DNA of 64,000 bases from Datnioides undecimradiatus (GCA_008933995.1 WARS01000016.1:9627848-9691847); one strand, 5' to 3'. Positions 1-13,086 are shown, numbered from the stretch's first letter. Program-made: numbers and translations. Notes: generated by a model from the sequence alone, not told the origin.

Positions 1-1
1 C

Positions 2-153
2 CCTTATCATGAGGACAGCTTTCCTGATGTCACGGACACCATCGTAGACCAAACGGGATGCATCAATGAACTCATTCTCCTCAAAGGCCTGTGGGGGGTT
101 TGTGCTCAGTGCCTCGATAGCTACCTCCACTTGTTCAGCAAAACGGGGCATGA
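2..153 (-). CDS. ctnna2: ctnna2 exon F at the left window edge, end of MIII
   Basis: The exon encodes MPRFAEQVEVAIEALSTNPP, then QAFEENEFIDASRLVYDGVR, then DIRKAVLMIR. It finishes the MIII bundle just before the linker that leads to the actin-binding domain. The acceptor is TTTCTCCCTGCAG before TCATGCCC; TC completes the Val codon begun in exon E. The last readable codon is AGG (positions 4-2) and base 1 is G on the minus strand. The next expected residue is Thr (codon starting with A), so that G is best read as the first base of a GT donor, ending the exon at position 2. The exon would then be 152 bp and end in phase 0. The donor itself is outside the window, so the 3' end is inferred. Confidence 0.94.
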
Positions 154-3100
154 CTGCAGGGAGAAACAGGCAAGGGAGGCAGAGAGAGAGGGAACAAAAG
201 AACAGAAAGATATGAGAGTCAGGTGCATCACATTAGTTAGTAATCTTTCAGAATAGGCAAAGGCTTATCAATTAGAAAAGGAATGTTGGCAAGGGTGAGG
301 GCATTATTTGCGTGCAGTTTCTCTAGTCGAGGACATGATCTCAACCCTTTTCATCTCAAAGTTTATAGCAGCAGGGTCTCCCCGTGCGTCAGTCCCTGCT
401 CACTTGTGCACTTCAGGAAAAGGCGAGATGTCACCTAGTGTAAGCGATGATATGCCATTCTCACATTGCATGCCAATTAGCTGCTTCACCCTGGCCTGTC
501 TCTCACAGATGTGTTTGTGTGTACGCTGGTGTTTGGCATGTGCAAGTAAGTGTATGTGTGTGTTGCATGTGTGTAACCTGTGAGAAGATGGCGATGCGTG
601 CCTCAGTGTTACAGTGCAAGGACGCCAACTTGCAAGCTCAGCCTGTCAAATCACAATGCCAATGGAGGGAAACAAATTCATCAAAGTCTTTTGAGCCGCA
701 CAAAAGCCAGGCAACAAAAGAAAAGTCCCTATTGACCATAAAAATGGTTGGTTTTGTTGTCAGTATCAATTGGCCAGGCCTGATGGAAGAGCTTTATGCT
801 CTTTGTGTGTTCAAATGAATTGTGCTGAATGTGAATAATCTAGTGAATAGATTATTCAATATTCAAGAATACAGACTGAATGTTTGAATATTTAGCAGGC
901 TACCTTTCTATGTAATCTCCTGTTGAGTAAAAATAATTGAAAGCAGTTTAATATTGTGTTTTTTTTCATATGGTCTCTGTGCCATGGCAAATTATCCTAA
1001 CAAAAGCTTTGGTTCACCTGGGCAGTCGCCAGCCAGAAAAGGTCAGTCTTAATATATTGTATCATCTATAGATGCTTTTTCCAATACCACAAATGCCTTT
1101 AACCCCACCATTACTTGGTACTGTGCTTTAAGTACATTTCCGTGCATGCGGGTTGTATAAATCCACAATAATGCACATGAATTATTGAATACAGAATATA
1201 GAAGACAAGGAGAGAAAGAAAATAAGACTTCTCTTTTTTGATGTGCTATAAAAAAAGATGTCTTGCTTGCTCTTGAAATTATCAGTAACAAAAATAAATA
1301 CAGAAAGAGTGGACTTTTTGGAGTGTGGATACTTGGACTGATTTAAGACAGCACCCTTTTGAGAGGAGAAGACAGGTCTAATGAGGACAGACGGATAGGA
1401 AAAAGAAAAGCAGGGGAAAGGACAAATAAAGTATGGCAGCTTGGCTGCTGAGCCTCCACCAGAAAGCCAACTGTGTGATTTTATTATTATTCTCCACACT
1501 TTCCTCCTCTCTTACATGCGGTGTGAACTAAATCAATTAGCCGGCTTGCACTAAAGGTGTATCTGCAGTATACTTATTTGTCTGATATAAAACATAAGCT
1601 ATATTTCACCAAACATAAAAGGCACTACAAAAAGTCTCTCCCTTTTTCTTTTCATTTTTAATTCAGTTTAATCCACTTACTGGAGAAGCGTAAAATAGGC
1701 TTTTGGGAATTGCTGGGAAGGCGTTTTAAATAGAAATATTTAAATGTTCTCCAAGCTCTTAATGAGCAAAGTTGCTGATGGTAAGGAGCAATTTCACTCA
1801 TTCCAGTTGAAAAATGATGAAGGGAATTAAATGTGACCATGTAGGAATGGATTTTTTTCACCCCCTAGGCTTAAGCATAGTTTAAGTGAGAAGTTATGGA
1901 AGTACAATGAATGCTTAAAAACCTCACAGCAGACATGGCGAGCCCCAGCGAGATGGGTAACAAGCTCCAAACAGCACAACCTGCACAGTTTTTGATGCCT
2001 AAACCATGACTTTTTGTGAAGACAGCTCTATTTAGACACCGTATCAAAGGAGCTAAAATCAAAAGCACAAAGAAAATGTGCTCTAAATCCTGACACAGAC
2101 CTTGAACCCTAAAACTGCGTTTGTGCTGTGTTGGTTGTGAGGACAGTTATTTAGACTTACATCATATGTATGCACAAAGTATACATTATATAAATTCACT
2201 AAAGATAGCTTCTGACATTATAGGTAGTTCTTGTAATACTGATGTCTGTGTTGATGTTATGTTTTCTCATATGTTTATATCAAACTAAAAGTTATGTGAT
2301 ACTGGTGGTTTAATGTCATGATTATTATTGTATAGATTATACAGATTCAAGATGTAGGTTATATATATTATAGGTACCAAAATCAATGACTGAAGGTGTC
2401 ATACATTAGTATAAACTGTTGCATGGCTGCAGAGTTGCACCACTGGGTTTCTTTTGCACACACATTGGCACAATTCATTAATACCACTCAAGACATTGTT
2501 TCTATCTACTATATAATGAATATGTATCTAAAAAATGTTGATATTAAACTTTAAAGAAATCTGAGAGAATACTGAAGGTTATGAATGACTCCAGTGCTCC
2601 TGCTTTTGGTCTGGTTACTGCTTTTGGTTAAAATGTTTCCCTTACCTCCTCATACTGCACTGCTACTCTCAAAGCAATTTCCTCATCAGCACTCTCTCTC
2701 CTACTGTAACTCCCACCTCTATTTATGCACTGATTAAGAGACCTTACCTTCTCTCCTTGCAAACTATGAGGTTGCCATCTGCTCCCCATTCTGGCTAAAA
2801 CCTCTTTTTCCCACCATTATAACAATGGATACAAATTTAAAGAGTGACTCATCTGGTTCAGCAACTGTGCTCTGTGCCATTTTGAGAATTAAAAGGAGCA
2901 CTGATTCACTATCCTATTTCACCTTAAGTACAAATTCCTTTCTTTCTTGTCTATATTAGCGGCCACTGATGTCACTAATACGATATGCTGATTAAAGATT
3001 TTAAAATAAAAGCTCAGTATTTATGGCATGTTGCTTTCATTCAGCCCGGCCGCAAAGTCTGGTCCTCAGAGCTATTATTTTAAAAGGAGACAGTGTAAAG

Positions 3101-6100
3101 TGTCTTTAGTGCTATCCCTCAGTCTCTGCTGCACTTCTTTTTAGTGCACTTGATCCACTGATTTACAGGCATGACATGTGGGTGGCAGTGTGAGCATGTG
3201 TGTTATTACTCACTGCAAAACCCTGACTAAATCCCATTTACTGTGCCCCGATGTAATAACAAGGAGCAACGCCACCCTGCTTCTCTAAATGGCACACTGA
3301 CTTAGGCCATATATCAGTTTTTTAATCTACCCTCTCCAGGCAGCACATTAATGATCGACTTTAAAATTTGTCCCTTTTTTTGAGGAGAAGATTAGTTTAA
3401 ACACAGGGAGTTAGTGGGCAGAAAAGTGTCTCAGGGAGGAAGGAGGGAGAGGGTAAAAAAAGAGAGAGAAGCCATAACCACTTTCCCATTAGGCTATTGA
3501 TTTTTCTCCCTCTCAAGGACACGCTTCAATCCTGGGCCCATGTGTGGACTGTCTGTCAGGAATCTATGGCTCAGCTTTACACAGAAGAGTTGTGCGCCTT
3601 GGCTGGCTGTATTTGGCCTGGCCATAAATCTGACCACACTCAATATGAGGAAGAGGGATGGGCGAATTGAGACAAGGTCAAAGGGCAGGTAGTTGTGATA
3701 AGCGTCCTGAGCTGATGTGGCAGCTGTCAGAAAGACAGGCAAGTGGTCACAATTGGCACGAATGGCCCCAGGCATAAGAACAGGAGCAATCAAACAAAAA
3801 CACAAACAGCCAACTCAAAACTGCACACACTCACACATACACACGCATAGTCAGGCACAACTGTTTTATACATGCACACCACTGAGAAAAGGAAAAAAGG
3901 GGACCACATCAATGAATTCCACTAAAATCCCAGCTCAAATCGCTTAGTGAAATCCTTGGTGACAGCTATTGATTTTTTGGTAGAGTCTAGTTAATTGGAC
4001 TCAGTACCCTCTAAAAAGTGTGTGGTCCTATATCCTTTTCCTTTGTTCAGCTACACTTAATCATCTTTCCCCCAGCTATAGATCTCTCCTGACTGTGTTC
4101 AAATCCATAGACATCAGGCCTGTGAGGACTGAGGGGAGCGGGAGGCAAAAGTTCACAAGGATCAATAAGTGCTTTATGGTCCAGATCAGATGTGCATGGT
4201 AGCCCCTAAAAACCCAACTACCTCCGCTAAGAGGGAAACACGTAGGGGGAAAAACAACAGCTCTTCATCAAAGAGAAATATGGAGCTAATGAAACACAGT
4301 TCCCGGTTGCGCGCCTTAACATCTCAATTAGCACCCACAATCGAGAGGATGTGAGACCTTGTTAAAATTTAAGACAGGAGTCCTCCTTAAGGCCGTGTAG
4401 CCAGTGTGACTTGCCCATTTGCTGGATCTGTATAGACTTTAACCCTTACCTGAAGGTGAAGTCAGGCTGGATGCCGGCAATCTTAAAATCTGCTTCTTGG
4501 TTGGCGCATTCATCTTCTTGTCAATTTTATGCTAGGTTTCCTGCTTAAGTAGGCTAGAGTCCTACTGCAGCTGAGATACAGCTGGGTTCACAAGCACAAA
4601 GGACGGAGCAGCTGCATCAGAGTTTTATTTGAGCCACAGATCTGGCTTGTAATGAAATCAAAGACTTACTCACATGAGTGTGTTGCAGATTTTCTATATT
4701 GTTGGTAAATGTTAAAGCCCACGAAAGACAAAGAGATTTAAAAGTTTAAAAAGGAGGATGGTTTGGGTTAAATGTCTACTTGGCAAAAGATATGGGACCT
4801 TTGTCTTCATTGTTACAATGAAAAATGTGGTAAAGTTAGTAACTGGTTTCAGCCATGCTTTACAAAAAGCACCGTTGACAGTCAATAGGAAATGAACAGC
4901 AGTCTCCTGTGTAAATGTCTGATGTCGTGTTTACCCATCCATCCACCCCAGCTGCTTTGCAACAACATCAGCTGACTTCCTCTTTAGCTCCTTAGCTCCT
5001 GTCACAATTACTACAGCAGCTTGAAAGCTTTGTGACTTGAATGTAAACGTGTTGTTTTCGGACACTTGCAGAGTAGGCCGATGCTGTTGGGAGGATGAAC
5101 TCCAATGAACAGATATATTAATTATTTAACTTACATTACAGTTTGTAGGTGAAATATTCAACACCAAAGACAGAAGTCAACCCACACTGGTAGTTGTTTG
5201 TGCTGTTTTCTTTCAGCCTAACATTCACCATCCCTGTTCTTATTCTTTATGTATATAAAATCTGGCACTGACACTGGGAACAGTGTGAACTATGCACTCT
5301 TCAGTAAAAAGGTGCTACAGATCACAAAAAGTCTTCTTGCAGGTTTCAGATTTGATAAAACATCAAATAAAAACATGTACAAGAAAAACAAAATGTGACA
5401 GGCATGGGGGTTATTGTGATATTACTTTCCCATAGAAGGTGCATATCTGACTTCAACAGGGTAGTTGAGAGAGCTGACCATTATCCCTATTATGTCAGGA
5501 AAAATGTAACATGTTATCAGCGAAATCCTCCACTAGAGACGCATACTGAATCTGTTGATGGAGTCAGAAGTGTAGGTCTATACTCCATAGTTTAATCTTA
5601 ACATGCAGGTTGTTGATTACATCCATAGACTGCTGTTGTCTATGTTTCACATTATTGTAGAGTGATTTTCTAATGAAAACCTCACCTCAGTAAAGCTGTA
5701 ACGACTGCGACATGTAGAAGAAAGTACAGAATTTCTGAAATTTAGAGGTGTAAAAGAAAAATGCATCTGTCCAGAGGTTATATCTTAAAATTGTATGAGT
5801 AAACTGTAAATCTGGGGTCTGGGGTATACAGGTTTAAGGTTCTATTTTTAAGCCATTATATTCACATTATGATGTTAACTCTTAAAAATCCCACACTGGA
5901 TAAAGACAAATCAGAGGACAATCAATATGAATCCGCAACATCAACAGTTCTCCACTCGTTTTTCTCAGTAATGCTGACAAAATGCTTTTAGGGTCCTGCT
6001 GACTCTAGAAACAAGCTTCATACTCCATGGAGGTTTAATAAAACAGCAGCATGATTATAATGTCTCTCTGTGTGACAAGTTATGGTCATACGAAATTGAC

Positions 6101-8197
6101 CTAAAGTGTCCATGAGATAATGCCGCTGTACTTCCCCAATTAATTATCCCAATCAACTGAATTATGCAATAATAGAACAGAATGTGCTTAAGATACCGTA
6201 TAACCAGTGCTGCAGGTAGTCCATTATGGTGGAGTCGAGCGCCAGAAGAGGCGCTCAGACAGATGGCTGCGTGAACACACGTGACTCACCTAATGCTGTT
6301 TGTGACTTATCAGCTAGCAGGGAGGGGAGCTGATTGTGTCTCCCAATTATCCTGGCAGATGAAAGTAACGACCGAAACAATACATATAGCGCCCGGCTAA
6401 ATGGGCTCTAATGGGAGAGACAGAAACCGGGGGAGGGGTGGATGGGCCAAATTGGAGAAAAAAAATAGGGGAGGGGGATGGTGTAAATGAGGGATTGTGG
6501 TCAGATTTGAGTCTTGTGGACAAGTAATTGCTAAATCACCTCTTTCCTTTCATCCTGTGTGTTTTTTGGTCCACCTTTCATTATGGTGCACTTTTTAAAG
6601 GCATGTTTGGACCTACTTTTACGGGATTCAAGAAGCCATTTCATAAAGCAAAAATGTGTCTCAGGAAAATAAAGACACCAGACTCCCTCTTCTTTTTTGT
6701 GTTTCGACTCTTTCTATACACAATGCACACTCACATAACACTTTAAGATTGTGTGACTGTAAAAATTGAGCAAACAAATCTTTTCTGCTGGGATATCGTT
6801 ATGTGCTGGTTCTGCACTGGAATGTGCTGCTTCCAGTAAATAACCACACTCGCACTCCGACAATGACAAAAGCTCACACCCTGTCCCGCTTGCTCAGCTT
6901 AAACAGTGTTACAAACTCACTTTGTGACAAAGTTTAGCTTCAAGCAGTGTGGATGGGGAAATCAGTCAGCACTGCAAACTTGTATATGTGATGCAACTTG
7001 ACTCAACTCAGTTGCTGATGTTCCTGTATCACAGACATATGTACCTGCTTCGATGTCAACAGATGTTCATGTACCAGACTCAAACAGTGGACCGCCTGTC
7101 AATTATGTCGTGACTTACCACTGCAGCTTGTTAATAAAGACTACTTGAAGAGTTGCGTGTTAATAGTCAATAATAAATATAATAATGCATGCTATAATCA
7201 ACATAATTATTAATGTATGTGATTTGATTTGAAAATTTCATAAGTTCAGATGAGCTTAAGAGCACAATATATGGTGAGGTTTTCCTGTAGTTGAACAAGA
7301 CTCCCTTTGAAAAACAGGTTTTACACTTGAACAAATATGTTAAGTCATTTCCCCCTTCAGATAACATTTTGCAAAGCACTTTAAATCCAGCATTGTTTAT
7401 GTACATGTTATGTTATGTTGCCAGCTTTAGATCACTGAAATAATGGGGCACCGCCGGACGAAACAGGGACCCACTCCTAGCATAGCAGCTCTGTAGCACT
7501 ACTAGAAAACGAGAGCTCCACAGCGACCCTGTAATGTGGCTAAAAACGTAATATTTTGTAAGGATAATGAAGCATAAATTGCTTTTCTTTCACTCAGTTA
7601 CTGTGCATCCTATTAGAGTGGCCTGCACACCAAGTATATACCAAGTCAACACAGTAAACTCTCTGTAAGTTTAAACTCTTTACTTCCTACTGCATCCTTA
7701 CACTTAATTTGCTGTGAAAAGTATTCAGTCAAATAGGAGGGGAGCCAATCTTCCCTTTGGGTGTGACTGTGACGTGTTGGCCTGAGTTTCGTGTGCCACA
7801 GAGATAAACTCGGGTCTCCTGGAATGTGGCGTGACACAGATGACACACAGTGACGGAAAAAAAAATAACAGATGAAAAATGGATGAGAGGCAGCGGAGTG
7901 AACAGGTGGTGTCCACGGTTTGTGTTCGAGCCAAGACACTGATCCAAACTGTGGGACACTGGGCATCCAGGCAATTAAGGTGTGTCTATAAGTCACTGAC
8001 CAGACTGTGTGGGTGGGTGTGTGTGTTGCACTACTCCTCATGAAAGTAGAGCTTAACTGGCTAAAAGGCTTGTTGCAAAATGTTTGATGCAAGCACAGCA
8101 CAAGGGTGAAGGATATTATATTAATCTTCACGATACTCTTTGATACGATTAACTGTGGCTCCTTCTACCACACCAGCTTTGTGTACAGGGCACTAAC
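154..8197 (-). other. ctnna2 intron between exons E and F (8.0 kb)
   Basis: This is non-coding intron. The left part (450-580) is TG-rich low-complexity sequence. An 11-bp-arm hairpin lies at 832-858. A stretch at 5640-5780 resembles part of a common fish repeat whose consensus alternates AGTAAAAGT-like words, but the match is weak. Segments near 2880-3360, 3500-3780, 4230-4350 and 6290-6420 have balanced composition and look like non-repetitive, possibly conserved sequence, which I cannot test. Open frames at 3494-3805 and 7646-8131 have no recognisable domain or splice context and were not called. Confidence 0.85.
832..858. repeat. Perfect hairpin, 11-bp arms, 5-nt loop
   Basis: TGAATAATCTA, loop GTGAA, TAGATTATTCA. 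AT-rich, in the intron near exon F. Confidence 0.85.
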
Positions 8198-8398
8198 CGG
8201 TCTCAGACAGGAGCTTGATGGACTCCAGCACACGCTCCGTGTAGACCCCTGGTTCGTAGTTCTCCATCTCCGCATTGATGATGTGGACTACACGAGCAGC
8301 CCGGCCTCGGATTGCTCCAGCGGTTCGGTCGAGAGTGTCCACATCTCCCTCTTGCAGAGCAATTACGCATTTGTTGACATCCTCAAGGATATGGTTCT
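8198..8398 (-). CDS. ctnna2: ctnna2 internal exon E, 201 bp, MIII
   Basis: The exon begins (E)NHILEDVNKCVIALQEGD, runs through TAGAIRGRAARVVHIINAEM and ends LESIKLLSET plus one base, the bulk of the first MIII helices. The acceptor is CTCTCCAAAG before AGAACC and the donor is ACCG then GTTAGT, a somewhat weak donor. It starts with the last two bases of the split Glu codon and ends with the first base of the Val codon completed in the next exon (SET-V-MPRF). Differences from mammalian CTNNA2 as remembered are conservative (for example YEPGVYTERVLES against YEAGVYTEKVLEA). A plus-strand open frame covering 8106-8432 is only the shadow of this exon. Confidence 0.97.
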
Positions 8399-9036
8399 CT
8401 TTGGAGAGGTAAATAAGAATGACAGTGAGTGAAAGTGGAGGGAACCAAGAGTGGCACTAGATTGCAGATATGCTATTCACAAAATGATCTATTTTTCTTG
8501 TAAACAAAACGTTTTAATATGCATAATATGTGTGTTGATGATTAATACTCTTTATAGTGTGTGCAAAGGGAGTCAAATGTAAAGAATCATGGTTCTCCCT
8601 GAAAATGAGTGAGTTGATCTTTATCTTAATACATAATTCTGAGCAATTACAATTCTGTTTATCTAACCATTTTTATCTTCTACAAAGCATGCTAATACAT
8701 TTACCAATATACAAAAAGTGCACATCTTATGAACTTAATGAATGCATGTCCAGAGCTAAAAGCTTTTTTTCTGTCTACTATATAATTAAATCCAAAAAAT
8801 AATAAATGACTGGGGGATGTGGGACTAAATATATAAAACAAAATGCAAGTAAACAAGCAAATGGAACAAACCACAATTCAAACAAAACAAACCATTTGTT
8901 TTCAGATTGTTTTTCTTTCTGACTATGTTTTTCCTGTGATTCTCTCTACTGTTTTGATTTGTTTTTTTCAGTTTTGTGGTTTGTGATATTACAAACACGT
9001 GGATCATATTCATTTTCATTCTGTATTGCCTCATAC
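8399..9036 (-). other. ctnna2 intron between exons D and E (638 bp)
   Basis: Short AT-rich intron with a GTATGA donor and a CCAAAG acceptor on the minus strand. I see no repeat or second gene in it. Confidence 0.9.
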
Positions 9037-9193
9037 CTGACACGGACAAGAAGTCATCCACAGAGGTGATATCATCCACAGCCTCGGTCAGGATGCGCAC
9101 CTGCTTCTCCCACTGATCCTTGAAAACATCCATGTTATCCTGGGCCACCTTGCTTTGGGGGCGGGCAGCCAGAGTGAGAGCAGCATTGATAAC
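9037..9193 (-). CDS. ctnna2: ctnna2 internal exon D, 157 bp, MII/MIII junction
   Basis: The exon begins VINAALTLAARPQSKVAQDN and ends DDITSVDDFLSVS plus one base. It covers the end of MII and the start of MIII, helices that form the autoinhibitory interface with MI. The acceptor is CCTTCTTCTAG before GTT and the donor is TCAG then GTATGA. It begins in phase 0 and ends with one base of a split codon; that G joins AG of the next exon to give Glu (SVS-ENH). AARPQSKVAQDNMDVFKDQW is CTNNA2-type; CTNNA1 has AAKPQSKLAQENMDLFKEQW. The neighbouring intron on the 5' side carries a mariner fossil that begins about 85 bp beyond the acceptor, on the opposite strand. Confidence 0.97.
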
Positions 9194-11242
9194 CTAGAAG
9201 AAGGAAACGTGTCAACGTTCACCAGGCACTTAAATAAGAACTGCAGCAGGACCACAGTTACATGTGCACAAAATCAAGAAGGCATGCTGGTTATTTTTTC
9301 TGAAATTTGCAGGGTTGGTAATCATGAATTTGGTCCCCAGAATCTGGTCTGTCAACAGACAGCTCTACTGCACCTTTCTTAAGCAAGCAAAGAATTTTAG
9401 CAATTTGTGCTTGAGAAGAGATGTTATTTAAGTTTTGGCTGCAACAACACAATTGTCACTCGAAACTCATACCAGTCACTGGACTTGGTGGCATCCATCT
9501 CTCTCCAAAATGAATTCAAGGACCACCACACAGACTGGTGTGGAAGTGGAGTTCCAGCGCACATTGCAGATGGTGCTTTACAATGCTACATTCTTCCAGG
9601 GAGCATGTGAAGCGTGGCAGGAGTGCTGGGAGCAGTGTTTCAATGCACAAGGTGATAAATTCTAAGTGGACGGCAGCCAAATTTAAAGCAGGCAGAGTGC
9701 TTGATTGTTTGTCAGAAAACATTTAGATGGCTCTTTGTATTGTATGGTGTTAAAGGATGAGGTTGGCCTTATTCCGTTTCTTAATGTCAACAGATCCCAT
9801 GAAAAGGCCAAAACCAAAGATAGTCTGTCTCTCTGACTTCCCCTATGGCACTCATGTGCACTCTGTCCTACTGAAGATTTTTAAAAATAGGTCACAAAAA
9901 CATAGTTTCATTAAAAAAGCTGAATAATGTCATAAAACAGCTGGACATCACAGTCTTTGGTAAAATTACATATGTTCTGTTAATTACATATATAGCTCTC
10001 ACTATATGTATATATGTGGAAATGACTTGAACTATGATACTGCAATAACTGATGATGGTCCTGAACACAGCACAGTACTGTCCATCCAGCAGGTGGGAGC
10101 AGTGACTGTTGTGTATTAATACACTGCACTATGTCACGTGATTATCATCAGGATCTGTGTTACAAGCATTTTGGTGACGACAGCGGGTGCGTTGTTATGC
10201 ACACTGTCACCAGCATCAAATTTTTTTCTTATAACTTGAGGAGAGCAAGGTTATCTTTGTCAAAAACAGCCAAGTCTCTTGACTTCAAAAGTCTGATCTA
10301 CGTGAGATAGAACATTTGGCTTTGAGCCCATCACAGGATTTATAAATCAAGAATATAAAAAAGGCAAATTATTGTTCTATATTCCTTTTTTAATCAGCAA
10401 CATCCTGCTAAAACCCTTCAGATCAACAGACTTAAACCTTAGAACAGGCACTTTTACAGTAATCATATCCATGTGACAGCTGGCATGTGTGCTTTAAGCA
10501 GAAGTCGCATCGGTTTTTCCTCTCTGCTCTTCGTTTCATCATGCTTTTTATATATAGTTTTAGTTAAATTAACCTAATGTAGGAGAAGAGACACCATGAT
10601 CTGGACATGACAGTTGCTGTGGCTGTGTGTTTCTCTGTGTGTGCCTGAGTTTGCATGAGTGAAGATAAGGGACCATGGTTAACTCTACCCAGAACAGATG
10701 GAAATATTTGTCTTTGTTCCACCCCCTCTTTGTTCCTTCTTCCCAGTCACAAAGTCTGTGTCTATTATGTTTTTTTAATCTGTCTGTGTCGAGCGTTGCC
10801 AAGAGGTATCAGGAGACAGTTTCTACCCAACTTTTCTAAGTAAGTGGGTCTCAGCAGGTGTGCATAGTGGGTCCTGCACAGCAGATCCTGAATCTTAAAT
10901 TCAGCCTCCCTTCTCCAGCACGCTCTTTCCTTTTAGGTCGCGTGGGAATGAGGCCTACCGTTAACCTTGGAAACAGTGGATCGATTTTAACCTCCTCCTT
11001 TGCGTGTATCCTGAGAAGCAGTGCTACAAGGTCCACCTACACATTATTCATACCTCTGCCTCCCATTCTGCCAACAGCAAATCTTTCCCTGTCATTTCTA
11101 GCGAGTCCAATTTCTAAAAGCTGTCTAAAGATACCCATTTGAGGTGAATTCAGAAGAGTTTATAATTACCAAAACATTTTGACTAGTGCTTCTGTAGAGA
11201 GTTCTTTTATAATGGGATGGAAGTGTTTTTCAAAGTCCTCAC
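9194..11242 (-). other. ctnna2 intron between exons C and D (2.0 kb)
   Basis: The part nearest exon D holds a decayed mariner-like transposase on the opposite strand (9278-9683). The rest, 9700-11240, is ordinary AT-rich intron with no recognised feature. Confidence 0.88.
9278..9683 (+). pseudogene. Mariner-like (Tc1/mariner superfamily) transposase fossil
   Basis: Translated pieces in shifted frames follow the order of a mariner-type DDE/D transposase. First comes MLVIFSEICRVGNHEFGPQ (from 9284), equivalent to the usual ML-FF-D--G-VHHEF-PQ segment. It continues ...VCQQTALLHL like the V-QQ-YL-VL-RL helix. Then NNTIV and SYQSLDLV (about 9446-9510) correspond to the NNT-V...PYSPDLAP block around the last catalytic Asp. 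Last comes FFQGACEAWQECWEQCFNAQ then GDKF, a stop at 9663-9665, and VDGSQI, the typical C-terminus FQ-AF-AW--RWD-CI-AQGDYFEGDGSQI. The gap between the first and second blocks is much shorter than normal, so there is an internal deletion. The N-terminal DNA-binding part was not found. It lies antisense to ctnna2 and cannot encode active protein. No terminal repeats were recognised. Confidence 0.75.
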
Positions 11243-11335
11243 CTGTGGACATAGGCTGTCGATTTGGGTAGCAGCCATTCGAACCAACTTCACACCCTCT
11301 TCATTGTTGGAGATGGAGCAAGCTAGGTTGGCCAC
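11243..11335 (-). CDS. ctnna2: ctnna2 internal exon C, 31 codons, MII
   Basis: This 93-bp exon encodes VANLACSISNNEEGVKLVRM followed by AATQIDSLCPQ, the middle of the MII helical bundle. The acceptor is a run of T then CAG (the minus-strand reading of the A run at 11339-11349), and the donor is CAG then GTGAGG. Both ends are phase 0 and it joins HANKLVE-VANLACS exactly as in vertebrate alpha-catenins. AATQIDSLCPQ matches CTNNA2; CTNNA1 has SASQLEALCPQ. It is too short to be seen as a long open frame and was found by its splice signals and motif. No damage is visible. Confidence 0.97.
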
Positions 11336-13041
11336 CTGAAAAAAAAAAAGCAAAAACACAGACATTAGTGCTTTTTACCCAATGGTCATGAGCACAGCAA
11401 CATTTTACATTGTACATGTACATTGAAACTTTGTGTTACTATGCATGAATCACTTTAGAAGACTGAAGCTTTGGTGGATATCCTCTTGATTTATCTGATT
11501 TTGGTAGTTGAGTCTCACATTAGCTTGAGCTTAACATCGGACTGGATTTTTGCATGAGGACTGTTGGCTTTGTCCCTCATTATTTACATAAGAATAGCAT
11601 CAGTCTGAGATGTTTGCACAGTCAGTATGGAGAGAAAGAAGAACTTACAGTACCCAAAAACTCTGTCCATATGAGCACGAATCTTATATCAGAGCTGACA
11701 TGAAATATATTACTAACTCACCCTCTAATATTTGGAGTATTGCATGTACATATTCACACTGTACATAAATACAGTTAATATTGCAAAATTTGTGTGCTAC
11801 CTGTGCAGAATTTTTCTAAGAAAATCATTGTTTCGGCAAACAGTGCACCAAAGGCTGGAGCCCACTCAGTTTATTGCCCCTCCTTTTTCAAACCCTCAGT
11901 TGCAGTCAGATCAGACAACATATGCAGCAATTGCATTTTGGTGCTGTATCCATTTTTAGATTAGAGTTGTATATATATGTTATGTTAGGGCAACCGATAA
12001 ATGTGTGGGAAACAAAATTTTGCAGACCCCTGATGTATAGACCTCTGAATGATTGCATTAACATTACTACAGAGGGCATGCATGTCAAAGATTTCCTGAC
12101 ATAGTAGGTCAAAATAGCACAGGTTGGAATATGGCGCTCAGTTGTTGCGAGGTAATTGGATTAATTCAGATCCAAAATGGCCAGGTTCACACAATATGTA
12201 TACAGAAAGCCTTACTCATTAGGTTGACATTTCCAGCATGTCAGTGATGCATGACTAGCATGCTTAAATCATTATGGGGCTTGGTGGTGCAAAGAGGTGC
12301 TTTATTGTATAATTAAGGTGCCAGATGGCTTTTATGTATGAAACAACCCTTACTTTGATTTATGTCTGTCTTTTCATTGAGGTACTTGATAACATGTTTC
12401 CAGCCTGTCTCATTATTAGAGTCACATAGTTTCTTTTTTGAGCTGTTTGTCACATTACATTTGGTGCAGAGCTGCACTAATATCCTAGAAAATGTATCTG
12501 TCAACAGTTCAAATTAATTACATTTGATTGATAGCACTTGAAGATATTGCAATTTGTAATTTGCACGCATATATCGTACAGACTGTTTGGTTATAAAGGA
12601 CCGTTTGAATCATTTAAAAAGGTTGGAAAACACTAGAGTTGCTATTAAAATATTCTAAACCACCAGAACCACATTGCACCAACAATTTCTCTCTGACACG
12701 CAGTCTGCTGTATTCCCATGTGAAGTCATCATATTTCTCCACAGTATCGCTGTACTTCACAGTTCATTTTCATAACTTCAAACTCTATATAATCCAATAC
12801 AATCCTTAAGTAAATCAGATTTCAGCATGAGCCCAGGCTTTGAAACTGAGCTAAACAGACACATGCCTGTTGGCAGCAAAAGGTGCCAGTCTGTATTAGC
12901 ACTTCTAGCGCTCACATGTCACTGTTTGAGGCAAATTGAGGTAAATCAAATTTGTGTTAGAGGACTCTTGCTTAGAGCTCTGTCTCTTTACTCATGACAG
13001 CAATGAGCACATTGATGGATTGCAGTCCTTTATGTGAAGCC

Positions 13042-13086
13042 GTGTGTGTGTGTGTGTGTGTTTAAAGCGTGTTGTGTGTGTGTGTG
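13042..13086. repeat. TG microsatellite, interrupted
   Basis: Two TG runs (13042-13061 and 13073-13086) separated by an 11-bp interruption, followed by a short GA run. Confidence 0.9.

Noticed and set aside
3494..3805. 103-codon minus-strand open frame.
   Set aside because: No known motif; probably chance, although the underlying DNA may be conserved non-coding sequence.
7440..7560. GC-richer segment with CACTACTAGAAAACGAGAGC resembling some fish repeats.
   Set aside because: I could not match it in order to any repeat I know, and no termini are visible.
7646..8131. 161-codon minus-strand open frame between exons E and F.
   Set aside because: The protein is Ser/Thr/His-rich from CA-type repeats, overlaps other frames of similar length and matches no family I know.
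8106..8432. 108-codon plus-strand open frame.
   Set aside because: It is the antisense shadow of ctnna2 exon E.
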